From Cryptomeria japonica (taxonomy: Eukaryota > Streptophyta > Pinopsida > Cupressales > Cupressaceae), in NCBI RefSeq assembly GCF_030272615.1, contig NC_081406.1, forward strand, positions 215,633,497 to 215,697,496: a stretch of DNA of 64,000 nucleotides, given 5' to 3'. Positions 45,059 to 56,741 of this stretch are shown piece by piece. A model generated the notes under the pieces. That model worked only from the letters and a program-made list of their open reading frames with translations, searched no databases and was not told the DNA's origin. Position 1 is the stretch's first letter, and every line of letters begins with the position of its first letter. Position numbers and translations under genes: made by a program.

Positions 45059-47216
45059 TATTATCACTGTTTAAAAAATGGGTTTTCCTTTCCCATAATT
45101 GGCTAGGTTCTTGAAATTTTGAGTAAGGCATGCTATCAATTGGTTCAACCCTATGTTAGGTCCTAAGGGTTTAGGGTTTTCAGTTTTAAATCGTTCAATG
45201 TTTTATCAGAAAACCCTCTGGTTCTATTTCTTCATTACTTTATCCACTTAAGTAATGGGTCCCAGGTTCGTAGAAAGTGTCCCCCCCTATTATTTGCCTA
45301 GGCGATCATTTGAATTAATCTTGAGATTTTACGCCTTATATATTTTCCTCCTCATGTTGTCGGGCCTAGTAAGTGGTGCACATCTCTCAAGAAGATCTAT
45401 GGTTTTCGCTGTTTCGTTAGGCAAAATTGTGCATGGTTTAAGACCTACAAAATAGCGAAAAGGAAATGTGTTCTAAATGACGATTTTGGTCTGGTTTAAA
45501 GAGGTCTCATCTTGTCCAAGATCCAACAGTTGGCATTATTTCGTAGCCTGAACTTGCAAGCAAAATACCTTTCACAAAATGGTGAAAGCATTTGGTGGGA
45601 CCCTAAATGCGAGGATTTTCCAAGTGACTAAAAGGTGATCAAGTCCCATTTGATCGGATGGTTCGCACTATTTTGCAAGATGAAAATGCTTGATAGTTAT
45701 CTTTCGCAAAGTGGTGAAATGATGTGGCACTCTAAGTAGATAGTCCAGCTAGTCTAGAGAGTGAGTGAGATGGTTGCACGTGGCAAAGGCCACAATAGTC
45801 AACAAAGCAGGTCCAAGGGTTAAAAGAAGGTGGGTCCCAGAAGTGAGTCATGCCGTGGGATAAGAGGTGACCTGGAAAATATAGGTAGCAAAAGTGAGGT
45901 GGAACCTAGTGTTTCTCTCAGCAAATGAAAAACTGACATGTCAGCTCTAAAAGTGACTAGATGCTAGGTGTTTGAGGTTGAGTTGGAGGGCCCACGTTCG
46001 CTAGAGGTAGTTCAGATGGTTAAGCATCGAGAAAATAGAAAATAATCTAACAGCCCGTGTGAATTTGCAAGGGTAAGATGCCCATGCTTTATGCCCTACG
46101 AAATGGCAAAAAGGTTTTTCGTCAGCAAAGGCAGATAGAACATAAGGTTAAAGGAGGTTTAACTTTGTTTTGATCCAACAACCAGTGCTATTTCGTGGTT
46201 GTGAGATGCTTGAAGGATATGCTTCAAAAAATAACGAAAGTAAAAAGGGTTCATCCAGATGTCAAGCTAGATGGTGACATGTCTGTGGACATGTGGTTTC
46301 AGAAGAAGCTGAAGGCTTGCCAAGGTGTAACTGGCGGTAAAAGGGAGAGACACGTGGTGAATGTTGAATTGGGCTTGAATGGTTTTCTAAAACCAATGGT
46401 TGAGCGCCATGTGCTAGTCATTAACCAATAAAAAGGTGGCGTAGGCAAAGCAGGCATAAAGGGTTTCCCTTAAAGGATGGTCATCTCCAAATTAATCCAA
46501 TGCTTCGCGTTATTTTGTAGCCCGAAGTTGATAGATGTTTAAGCTCCATGAAATAGCGAAAGACCGCTAGCAGTCAAGGTAAAGGCATGGTTAATAAAGA
46601 TGTTAGCGGTCCCGGTGAGAGTTAAATGCTGAGCAGTTAAGATTCCATCTAACGTCTGGCACAGTTTTGCGAAGGAGAAGTGCTCGAAAGATAAAGTCTG
46701 TGAAATGGCGAAAAGGATGTGGGGCCTAGTGCAAAGGCAAGACTGTTAAGTTAGTTTAAAGGCTGATCAAGTCTCTTTTCATCAGACGGTTGGCATGATT
46801 TCATTCAACAAAATTGCCTAAACGTTATACTTCATGAAACAATGAAAGTGTAAAAGGAAAGAATTGCAGGAATGTTGTGGCCCCTTGGAGCGAAAAATAC
46901 GAATTCTCTCATGAATTCAATTCTGAAGGGACAGCCTAAGCATGTGAAATCAATGTCACAGTTAATACCCTAGGTACCATATATGATCTCCTATTGATTA
47001 AGGGTATCATTCAAAAGAATTGTTGCAGAAGAGGATATACAGAGCTTTTGTCTTTAAATACAGAGCGAGTCAATTCAGTTGCAAAGAAGATTCCTTCGAG
47101 CTAAAATCAGGTTTTCTTGTACTCCTGTGTGGTAATTTCTTTGTGGTGTTTTAATTAAGGTCTTGATTTGTCACTGAACCGTTTGGGGTAGTATTTTGAT
47201 TGCTTGCATTTTCAAA

Positions 47217-50200
47217 ATGGCACCTAAGAGAGCATTTTTTGGGAAGGTTAATTATCAGGCGAGGGCCATTTGTGATGATTTTCTTGAGCAGTTGACATTG
47301 TCAACTAACCAGGCATCAAAAGTGAAAGAGTTAGTGCCTAGAGCTCCTCTTTTGAAGATAGGAGAAGGGCTATATGATAAGGGCAACTGGTTGAGAGATC
47401 CACAGGTCAAAAAGTTTGGGTTGGGGTTATTCAAGTTTGGATTTGGAATGAGGAATTCTTTGGCCCCACAAAATAGCATCTGGGAATTAGATGTAGGGAA
47501 GTTGGTAGTTCCAAGGGTATTCATGGACATGGATCTATTGACTCAAATTGCACATAATTATGATCCAGTTACAAGAAGCGTTAGGGACATAAATGGAAAA
47601 GCCATTATTGAGATTAATAATGAAGAGTTTAGAAGTGCTTTTGGGCTCAATGAGTTTACAAATTTTCTGGAACCCATAAACTTCAAATCACTAGCTCAAG
47701 TATATGGTGCACACAGGAATCATCTTAGAAATGGGCTTTTTAAGGAATTTTTTGTGAAGATAGTTGGGTTGACAGTTGTAGGACCCAACATAGAAGAGTC
47801 CTTCTCATTGAATCTATTCACTCTCAGGGCTAAGGGAATGTATTGGGCACTCTGCCAGATTTTGGGAGAAGATGCTGAGGCAAATATGCCCAATCAATAC
47901 TTGCTAATGATTGCTCAGATTTTGAATCCTTCCCTTGCAGTAACATTTGATTATGCTTCTTTCATTTCTGATGTTATCCATGGAGGGCTAATAGGAATAA
48001 AAAATGGGAAGGTGGATAGGCCATTCGGATGGTATTCACTCCTTATGCATCTATTTCTGTTCAAAGGTGGTGATTACTTTACTAGTGGATTGGACCTCAT
48101 CAAAGAGAAGGAAGGAGAAAAGATGCCAGTAGAACTATGGAGTACTGTGTTGTCATGGGACAGAGAGGATGCCAATTTCTTAAAATTTGATAAATATTTT
48201 GCATCCAAGATTAGGACTCTCCTCTGCTTAGAAAACCCAAGAATCCCCACGGTTCTTTTGGAGTTTGTTAGACCAAAAGAATTTGTAGAGAGTATAAAGA
48301 TTGTTCACAATTGGGGTGACATTTATTTATACCCAGTCTCAATAGTTTTTAGTGTTTTTGGTTTTAAAGGCACTCCATTCTTGTTGCCAAATTAGGTCCC
48401 TCTCAAAGTGGGAATTGCAGAAGTCCTTAGACAGATTGGTAGTGTATAAGAGGCAGAGCTGACCGACAGGGGTAAAGGGACTATTTTCCCTATGGTTACA
48501 ATAGCCCATCAATTTATAATAACCAAGGGAGGTTGGAATTGTTTTGAAGACTTTCTCAAACCTTATCATTTGTCAACTATAGTATCCAGGTGTGCTGATC
48601 CAGAAGAATTCTTCAATGGCATGATTTGAAAGAGAGCATTGTGCAGAGGTAGACCCCATCAAGTTCAGTTTCCTGTGGACCTCATTAGAAATGAGTTTGA
48701 TTTGGATGAGCAGGAACTGAGGAAAGAAAAATGGGTGGCTTATAAGAAAGCCTTACACTTTGTACATCAGTTTGATGCCAGCTATGACCTATTGTCTAGC
48801 TTTTTCCCTTTTGAGGAGAAAATAATTTTTTTAATTGTTTGCTTTGAGGATGTGATGCAGACCTTGAAGGAGAAACGGGAAGCTATGATTAAAAGTAACC
48901 CTGAAAAAGCAAGAATGATTCTAATTAGGTCTACCTCCACCAAAGCAATCCCTCCTGGGGATTACACACTGCACAAGAAATCTAGTTATAGTGTGTTGAT
49001 GCCCACAATATCCCTCTACCTCCAAAGGAAAGAGGAAGATACAAGATGTCATTGACATCCAAGAGAGCCCTAAGAAGTAGAGAGAAGGAAAAGAAATACC
49101 ATCTGATACACCTTTTTACTCTCCATCCCAATCCCCTATCCACATATGAGATGAGCAAGAAGCAGCTGAGCAACTTTTACAGCTAGGCATTTTAGGAGAA
49201 ATTGCCTACACTTATGATGAGGTAGAGGAAGGAATGCTAGAAGAACCCCTTGCTACTGAAATGACCATTACTACCACTGAACTTAAAGGCTAGGAGTTGG
49301 ATACTGAGATAAAGCAAGCTAGTGATGACTTCTTAGCTGACAACTTTTTTTTAACCTCAAGAGTGTTAATGCAATTTGTATGGAAACAAAACATAGATAA
49401 ATACAATACAAGATGCGAGAATAGAAAAGGTGAGCACCCTAATAAAGATCCAGCTCTGGTAGAGGAAGAAATAAAATAGGAAATGATGGAAGAATTTAAG
49501 ACCATCACTTCTGAGTAAGGGAGAGATATGGTGGCACAAGCTAGAGTGCTTATTCTCCCTGAGTGGGATATAGCAGATACCTTGATCTTGGAGGTAGTAA
49601 GGAAAGAAACTAAGCCCATGGAGGGAATCACTTTCAGCAAGGATAATGCTACACTCGTCATGTGGTCTCTCAAGAGAGACAAAAATTAGAAAAGCAAAGA
49701 TACCCTAGGGTCAAGCTACCTTGGTGGGATGATAGTGAAGAGAGTACAGAACACAGGGGTGGTAGAAGCTGCTAGCACTGTGCTAGAGACTGCAAAGTTT
49801 AGTGTTGTAGTAGCAGAAAAGAAGGCCAAGGAGAAAGCAGACCTCCAAGTCAAGTTGGAGAAAATTTTGAAGGCTTATAATAGTGGTAAGGAGGAGGTAA
49901 GAGGTAAGGATAGCATCTTTGCTAAGTTGCAGAGCTAGTTGATAGGACAGTACCATCAAGGTGAGTCTTCAACACTGATGATCTCCTCCTCTCCTGCAAG
50001 ACCTCCACCTAGCAGCCCCATCAATGAGTTCCCACCATCTCCAACACCCTCCAGCTCCCAGATAATTGAGATTACTCCTCAAGAGCTATAGAATTTGAAG
50101 CAGGCTCAAGCCTTGTATTCCAAGAAATATGAGGATAAAGTAAGGGCTACTGTTTCAAGTTTTGCAGATACAATGAATGCCTCACTGCTATATAATAATA

Positions 50201-50853
50201 TAAGTAAGGTTTTGGATATGAAGAATGAGCTGAATCCAGATAAGGCCATTTTGACACCTATTTCTGATAAATGGAAGCCTAGAGAGCAGGACTTGGAGTC
50301 TATTTGTGCATCTTATGATGAAGCAGGGGCCGATCCCATCATCAAATCCACTTGTGACACCACCAAAGACCTTTTAAAACTAGCAGAAGGGGTGGATAAT
50401 GCTGATAGGAAAATTAACTTGTACAAAAATGAGTATGCTAATCACGTTTTTGAGTTGCTCCCAGGAGTTTTCACTAGCCCAGATCAACTAAAGGATAAAC
50501 AAGTATGGCTCATGGAATTAGAGGCAAAACTATCATCTAGGATTAAAGGAATTGTTGATTTAGATGATGCTTCCTTCTCTATTATGACAATTCAGGAGAT
50601 AGAGAAAATCAAGTCTCATTATGGTTTTCTCAATTCGGAAGTCAACAAGATGAGAAATTTGTGGAAAAGGCTGACCAAGGCTAAGACAAATTTGATTAAT
50701 TTCACGTGGCCAACTAATGATGTGTATAATGAATGGACAACAAAATATGCCATCCAGGATGCAGAGCAGTTAGAGGGTGCTCCTGAATAGTTAGAAGAGG
50801 TTGCAACCGAACAACAAGTTGAAGAAGCTGCAGAGGTCAAAAAGGATTTGTAA
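47217..50853 (+). pseudogene. LTR-embedded orphan ORF of C, copy 2
   Basis: From the ATG at 47217 the frame is open for 393 codons (MAPKRAFFGKVNYQARAIC to FGFKGTPFLLPN, TAG at 48393-48395). It then continues with stops to TAA at 50851-50853, about 1200 codons in all. A 5-bp loss near 49008 shifts the frame. The first domain has FLEQLTL, LGLFKFGFGM, TQIAHNYDPVTRSV, FSLNLFTLRAKGMYWAL, NPSLAVTFDYASFISDVIHG and FGWYSLLMHLFLFKGG. The C-terminal part is rich in helices and has TPISDKWKPREQDLES and YEDKVRATVSSFADTM. No retroelement enzyme motif is present. Function unknown. Confidence 0.75.
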
Positions 50854-51655
50854 CCATTTTTGCAAAAGGTTTTGTAACTTCTTCTTGAGAAGCAATAATT
50901 GTAACAAATTCTCCTAGGAAAGTCAGAAGCTATGTGCATCCATATTGTTATAAATGGATACCAGGACTGGTGGAAAAAGGATCACAAAGAATTGTAAGAA
51001 AATGCTGCAGAAATTTATCTGAGCTTTTCCAAGTTTAATGGAGAATATTCAAAAGTTTCTGTAATACTTTCTTGAAGATAATATCAATATATAGGCCATC
51101 GGTTTTGAGTAAAAACTTTGTGTCGTCTTCAAATGTGTTTGCAATTATTTACTGTTTCATTCTGAATAATCCAGGGTTATTTTTATTGAATGGGGGTTGT
51201 AAGGCAACTTTTTTTAGATGTGTTTGCTAGCTTTTCTCTTTAGGAGGGAAATTAAATATGCGGGGATCATTTCTACTAGGAAATTTCTTGTGAGATATCT
51301 TGAATCTTGATGAGCATAGTTTACTTCAGTATACATAAATTCTTATATGTGTCAAGCATGTATAGGGATCAACAGAAGCTGAGCTAATGGGATGTGTAGA
51401 GAATATTTGTTTGGGGAGTATTGTTTGAATTTAGATGACTTTGTGACCTTGAATAAGGCACTGGTATAGATCAAGGTTGTCTATTGCATGTTTTGTAGAT
51501 CAAAATACTAAATATGAGTATAATTTTCATTCCTTTGTTTCAGTTGGTTTCAAGGTGATTAGATCCACTGGTTTTTTGGACTGGTTTGCTGTGGATTTAT
51601 CTTTTGAAAGTGTGAATTTAATTCAGAAAGGTATACCCGCCTAGACTCTGAGTAA

Positions 51656-51769
51656 GTCCAAAGTGTAGAAGGTTAAATCAAACCTTGTCATATGTTGTCC
51701 TAAGAGTTTCTTGTCCAAAGTGTAGAAGGTTAAATCAAACCTTGTCATATGTTGTCCTAAGAGTTTCCT
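51656..51769. repeat. 57-bp tandem duplication in C 3' LTR
   Basis: Two almost identical units start GTCCAAAGTGTAGAAGG at 51656 and 51713. The 5' LTR has one copy, so the duplication arose after insertion of C. Confidence 0.9.
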
Positions 51770-51854
51770 TCCCTTTAATATCTCTTCTGCACAGAGTTTA
51801 ATCATTTTATTTTAAGGATGTTGAGGTGAATCAAATTTTGAAGACAACAATTGT

Positions 51855-54800
51855 TAAGAACATCAAAAAGCCCTCACTAAAATACTCTCTGACTCGCAAA
51901 ATTGCATCTGAACCGGATGACAAAACCACATTTTCACTCATCTCGGATCGAGTTTTATTACTCGAGGATGTGAGATTCTTCACCAAATGTCGAGTTGAAG
52001 AACTAGGTCACGTTGAAATCAAAGACACATATGATGAATTATGCACCGATGGTAAAATGGATAGCAAGTATGAGCACATTAAGATCAAGGGATTGACTGA
52101 AGCCCTAACCTATCCCCGTGTGTTCAAACCCCAGTCGGTCAAGTTTGTTTTGAGTAGAGTTCATGATGACTTCATGTGGCTAGAAGAGCAACTATTTAAG
52201 ATCACCAAGGAAATCATTCATTTGATCATCAGTTACCCTATTTTTGATCATGCCCAAGCTCAAAAATGATATCACAGAAGGAATTGACCAGTTTAACAAG
52301 ATTAGAATCAAATTGCAGAGGACTGAAATTTAACAATGTCACTAATGTAGAACTAAAGTTTGCCATTAGAGTAATTGGTTACTGTTTCTTCCAATCGGCA
52401 AGGGAAAGCAGTGTACCCTGTGTAGCAATAGACTTAGGATATAAAATTGTGAAGATAGGCATGAAAATTGATTTATGTGAGGTATTGCTGAAAAACCTGT
52501 TTGAGAATCTGAACATAATAAAGAAGTCAAAGAAGAACAACTTGGCTAATACACTAAAGTTTGGATCATTGCTTGTATGCATGTTTTTCTATTTTGAAAA
52601 ATTATTTCCATCAGTCGGTAAAGTTGTTTGGGAACTACACCGACCAATCACCCATCAGATCAATGACTTCATCAAGAAGCTAGGTGATAATTTTAATGAT
52701 ATTATGGATGATTATTTCAACAAATTTTAGGAAAGGATGCATAACAGGTACCAAATTCCACCCAAGCTAGTGGAGAAATACAAGGGTGAGATATGTTTTG
52801 AAGTGGACATTGATTACTATTATGTGAATGTTGTGGAACCAAGAACTCAATCTTTTCTACCTGTGGGTTATTAGATTGACTTTGACCTCACACAATAGCA
52901 AATAGATGCATTTCTTACATTACCATGGCATGCTACCGAGCTGAGGTATGGAACATATGAAGAAGTGAAGGAAAAAGTTAAAATGAGCATTGTAGTACCC
53001 AAAGCTACAGGGAAGGCAACAAAGATGATAAAGGCATTAACGGAGAAATTTGGAGAATATTCTTCCTCCACACCTATCAAAGGCACTATAGCCATTACCG
53101 AAGAGGAATCTGAAGCCCAAGAGGCAACTATAACACTGAGCACCGAATTGCCTAAGGGAAAAGAGTTGAAAAGAAAGAAACGGGATACATCAAAGGCTTC
53201 ATTGACTCCTCTAGCAAAGAGACCTAACACAAGAGCATATGCAGCGTCACTGAGTAAGAAACCAAAGAATGTTACTATTCCCAAGGTAACCAAAACTTAC
53301 AAGAAATCTACTCGAAGACTCATTTTGGCAAAAGAGTCTAGTGACACCGAATCTGAGGATGCAAGCAAATTTCAGATTGTCAAGAGCAAGAAGGTAAATG
53401 TACATAGTGTTGAAAATTTTTGTGCCAATATGAAGCAATATGGTGGATTTGGAGGATTCAGTTATGTTAAGTATGAATCCAGATCTGTTGATGAAAAGAG
53501 ACAAATAGAAGAAGCTGTCATCTGCACACTTCTAAAATTATGGTTGGTCCCATTGGAAGTATCTAACTCTCTTCCAAAAGAATTATATGCACATATTGAT
53601 AACAAGTTGCAATATGCCCTGGACTCGAAAAAATAGATCAGAGAAAGAAGTCTTGTACATCTCTTTCTTGACATGTCGGTAGATGAGATCAAGGAACATC
53701 TGAAAAACTACTAGACACAATTCAAAGTTAAGCAAAAGGCCTTGAAACTGATGAATGGCCTATATATTGAAGTGGAGAAGGAAACAAATGAATAGTGGCA
53801 GGAAATATTTTGACTCAAGGATGCTAGTGAACAAGCTGCAGTTGAAATAGTTGATATCATCAAGCAAGATCCTGATGTCACCAAGCAAGACCCTACTGAC
53901 ACCATACAAGTAGATGAAGATATCATGGATACAAAGGCACCTGAACATGAAATGATAGAAGGGAACGCTTATGCCCAACTTGTATCCAATGAATCAATTT
54001 TGGAACAAGTTCAGCCCTATCCTCCGGTCAATCAACCTATCTCAACCGAGGACCCTCAGGATACAGAGAAAGGCACCGAAGGTCAAAAGTCTACAACAAA
54101 AGGTACTTCTTAGGAACAAACCTCTCAAGCACCTTCTAGCACTAAAAATGTTGCAACTGAGACACCAAGTACCAAGACACCAAAGGACACTACAGAGGCT
54201 AAAGTAACCAACCAAAGTGTTGCCTCTATCGAGAAACCTATCGAGGGTCATCAAGCCTCACAAGCCATTGTCTTAGTTCAATCAGTGAAAGGTAAAGAAA
54301 AGAAGATGAAAAAACATAGTTTCAAAGTAGATTTATCAAAACCAATAGTGTTGCCCAATGTTGATATATCCAAATTAAAGGAGTAAGCACTCATTGATTT
54401 TGGTGAACTATGCAAAGAAAAGGCCGAATAGGAAAAACAAATGGCCATACAAAAGAAAAATAAAGTACTTCAGAAGGTAAAAGAACTCTTAACCAATATG
54501 CTACTTGAAACTACAATAACCAAAGATGCAGCCATCCACATTCAACTGGATGAACTCCTAACCAAGATAAAGACATTTGGAGTAGATGCATCCGAATATT
54601 TGAGCAAGCTAAAAGACAAGGAGCTCACTAAAAAAATGATAGAAGAGGTACAAAAAGCTATAGCTATTGGCAAAGTTAAAATTGTCAAATTTATTGTTGA
54701 GTTGTCCCCTCAACTCAAGCACATTCTTTATTTATTTTAGAAACTCTATACATTCTCTTTATTAATTAAAGATATCAATAATAAAATAGAAGCAATTGAG

Positions 54801-55181
54801 AAAGAGATAACCGATCTCTCAAATAAGTTGACCCCAGAGCCCAATTCAGTTCAGAATTTTTATACCAAGCTACAACAGCTCATGGCTCAACAATTGGAAC
54901 TACGGAATGAAGAACACAAGATAAGGATGGACATAATGACACTTCAGACATTATTCCTTCCTCATCTTTCCTCCATCCAAGAACAAATCAACCGAGTCAC
55001 ATACCTATCTACTACACAAGAGGGAAGCACATTAGATGGCTTAATATCATTATTGGCTAATATTCAAGTGTAGAATTCTTTAATGGATAGTGTTAAGAAT
55101 GCCCTCTCTGTCGCTCTTACCAACACACAAATAAAGTACAAATCCATTTTTGACCAGTTGCCACCACCGAATGGTAACTAA
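51855..55181 (+). pseudogene. Element B ORF2, main part
   Basis: The frame resumes after element C in register with 31147-31178 and shifts once near 52266. It then runs in one frame with several stops to TAA at 55179-55181, about 1100 codons. The N-terminal part has KYSLTRKIASEPDD and FLLLEDVRF-like sequence. A central helical domain spans about 52330-52730 (ELKFAIRVIGYCFFQ, KIGMKIDLCEVLLKNLFENL, TLKFGSLLVCMFFYFEKLFP). A lysine-rich linker (53160-53350) and a long threonine/serine/proline-rich low-complexity stretch (53860-54300) follow. The end is two coiled-coil segments (54440-55070). No signal peptide or membrane anchor suggests an envelope protein. The central domain resembles the kind called putative plant transposon protein, low confidence. 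Confidence 0.7.
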
Positions 55182-55517
55182 ATTTTGATGTTTGTCAGAA
55201 AGGGGGAGTGATATAGCATTCAAAGTATCAAACAAAAGGAGTGTAGTATACAGGGGCAGTATACCGAGCAGAGTGAGAAAAGTATACCGAGCAGTGAACC
55301 GAGCAAAACAATAGTGATTATAGATCATTGATCATCAAGCATGCAAAATCTAAGTTATGTACAATATATTGATAAGGGGAGTATATCTGAATATACTATT
55401 TCATTGACAAATGTATATACTATTAGTTTAGTCAAATTTTGTAAGTATATAGATTTTTGAGTTATGACTTTGAAAGTAGTTTTGTCAAACATCTCAACTA
55501 ATGTCAAAAGGGGAGAT
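55182..55517 (+). other. B 3' untranslated region and polypurine tract
   Basis: AAAAGGGGAGA at 55506-55516 precedes the 3' LTR with one base between and is the polypurine tract. A second purine run, AGAAAGGGGGAG at 55198-55209, lies just after the ORF2 stop. The region carries no gene. Confidence 0.8.
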
Positions 55518-56734
55518 TGTTACTACTTATCAAGTTGTCATTAGTTTTATATCCAAAGTCATTCTATATACTCTAGTCGGTTACTACTACCAAAATATTC
55601 AGTCGGTATGCACAGTACAGTCAGTTATAGAAGAAAGTAGTCACAGAGCCCAGTATGCACTGAGTTGTCTATTGAGTATCACTCTATGTCTATCGAGAAG
55701 CAAAGATAATATACTGAGTGAACACACATTGAGTGAAACATGTTACTAGATTCACTGAACCTGGACATATATGGGAAATGTGTTACAAAGATTGAGGAAC
55801 ATGTAACTATTATCACATTGGAAATTGCACTTAAAGATTGTGTATGATTTGTAGGTCATTTAACCAATGAAATATTTTGCATGGTTATTCATTTGAGAAA
55901 TCATGTTTGTAAGATCGAAGCAATGAATCAGATCACCGACATAAAAGATCTATTTATACAGCATGGATTAAGGATAAAAGTGTGAGACAGAGATATATAC
56001 ATAAGTGTATGAAGCAAGACATGTGTTATGACTATTACACTATGTATGAAGCAAGACATGAGAAAACACTAAGTGTTATGACTATTACAGAGACATAGAG
56101 GTCACCAAGAAGGATTTTAGAGAACAATCAAAGAATAGAGTAAACAGAAGGGTTTACCGAGTTACTTTATGAGTTACCGAGGTATGCTATAAGCAAGGTA
56201 ATCTTATTCTGAGCACATAGAATCTGCTATAACATTCCAAATGTAAAGTTGCAGATAGTTGTAAATATTTTATTGAAAAATTTGAAGTTGTAAGAGAAAC
56301 CTCTAACAGGGTAAAAGACTCTAACTAAGTCTATAAATTGTAAAGCCTTTAACTAGGTGCAACATTTAGATTAAGTGTTGTAAAATCCTTTAGCAAGGTA
56401 GATCTAACTGATTTTGATACTCCTAATAGGGTAAGCTATCAGAAATACCTAAACATGTAGCTCTAACCAAGCAACCTTAATTATTGCAGTAGTGAAGTTG
56501 TGGGTGCCATCCCCACCATAGTTTTTCTCTCTAACCAAGAGTTTCTACGTAACCAAAATATATGTGTTATGGAGTGAATCATGTATGATTGTTATTTATT
56601 TGTTTTAGCTTTATGTTATGTTACAACAGTTTTTGGTTTATGCATAACAATAAAGATATTGTTGATAAAAGGATTTGAAGTACTGATTCACCCCTCCCCT
56701 CTTAGTACATTAGCTTTCCATATTGGGCCTAACA
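55518..56734 (+). repeat. 3' LTR of element B
   Basis: This LTR is 1217 bp, about 26 bp longer than the 5' copy, partly from a short duplication near 56020-56060 (GTTATGACTATTACA and GAAGCAAGACATG repeated). It ends GGGCCTAACA at 56734. Two more bases, AT, precede the matched flank GACCT. Confidence 0.92.
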
Positions 56735-56741
56735 ATGACCT

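Larger units (their letters stand above)
31179..51849 (+). mobile_element. C: Tat-like Ty3/gypsy element with 6.7 kb LTRs, 20.7 kb
   Basis: Two LTRs of 6699 and 6791 bp (31179-37877, 45059-51849) enclose 7.2 kb of gag-pol. The ends are TGTTATC (TATTATC in the second copy) and GACAACA. Flanks GTTGT and ATTGT match at four of five bases. The PBS TGGTGACTCTGCTGGGGA starts 4 bases after the LTR and is of the tRNA-Arg type known from Ogre/Tat elements. Coding order is gag, protease, archaeal-type RNase H, RT, RNase H, integrase. Each LTR also contains a 3.6 kb coding relic. All coding regions are broken by stops. Membership of the Tat branch rests on the PBS, the extra RNase H and the long size. 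Confidence 0.9.
45059..51849 (+). repeat. 3' LTR of element C
   Basis: This LTR is 6791 bp. It starts TATTATCACTG (first G lost to A) and ends GACAACA, directly followed by the target copy ATTGT at 51850. It is about 90 bp longer than its partner, part of which is a 57-bp tandem duplication at 51656-51769 and a fuller LTR ORF start near 47400. Hairpin repeats at about 45400-46860 have lost many CG pairs. Confidence 0.92.
27988..56736 (+). mobile_element. B: non-autonomous LTR element with gag-like ORF and large ORF2, split by C
   Basis: B has LTRs of 1191 bp (27988-29178) and 1217 bp (55518-56734), TG/CA ends (TGTTAC...CTAACA), a tRNA-Met-type PBS and a polypurine tract. Without C it is about 8.1 kb. 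Internal coding is a coiled-coil and zinc-knuckle gag remnant and a second ORF of about 1100 codons. No protease, RT or integrase is present, so it would need enzymes from another copia element. It lies in A's gag. Flanks TACCT (27983-27987) and GACCT (56737-56741) match at four of five bases if two extra bases (AT) at the right end are counted as part of B. Confidence 0.85.

Noticed and set aside
32315-46431. 78-codon frame present in both C LTRs (32315-32551 and 46195-46431)
   Set aside because: Both copies are open, which is notable, but the frame lies in the hairpin-repeat region, is short and resembles no protein. LTR copies start identical, so shared openness is weak evidence. I keep it only as a note.
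51855-55181. Envelope-like gene in element B
   Set aside because: The position after gag suggested an env-like ORF as in some copia elements. No signal peptide, membrane span or fusion segment is visible and the protein is highly charged and low-complexity in its second half.
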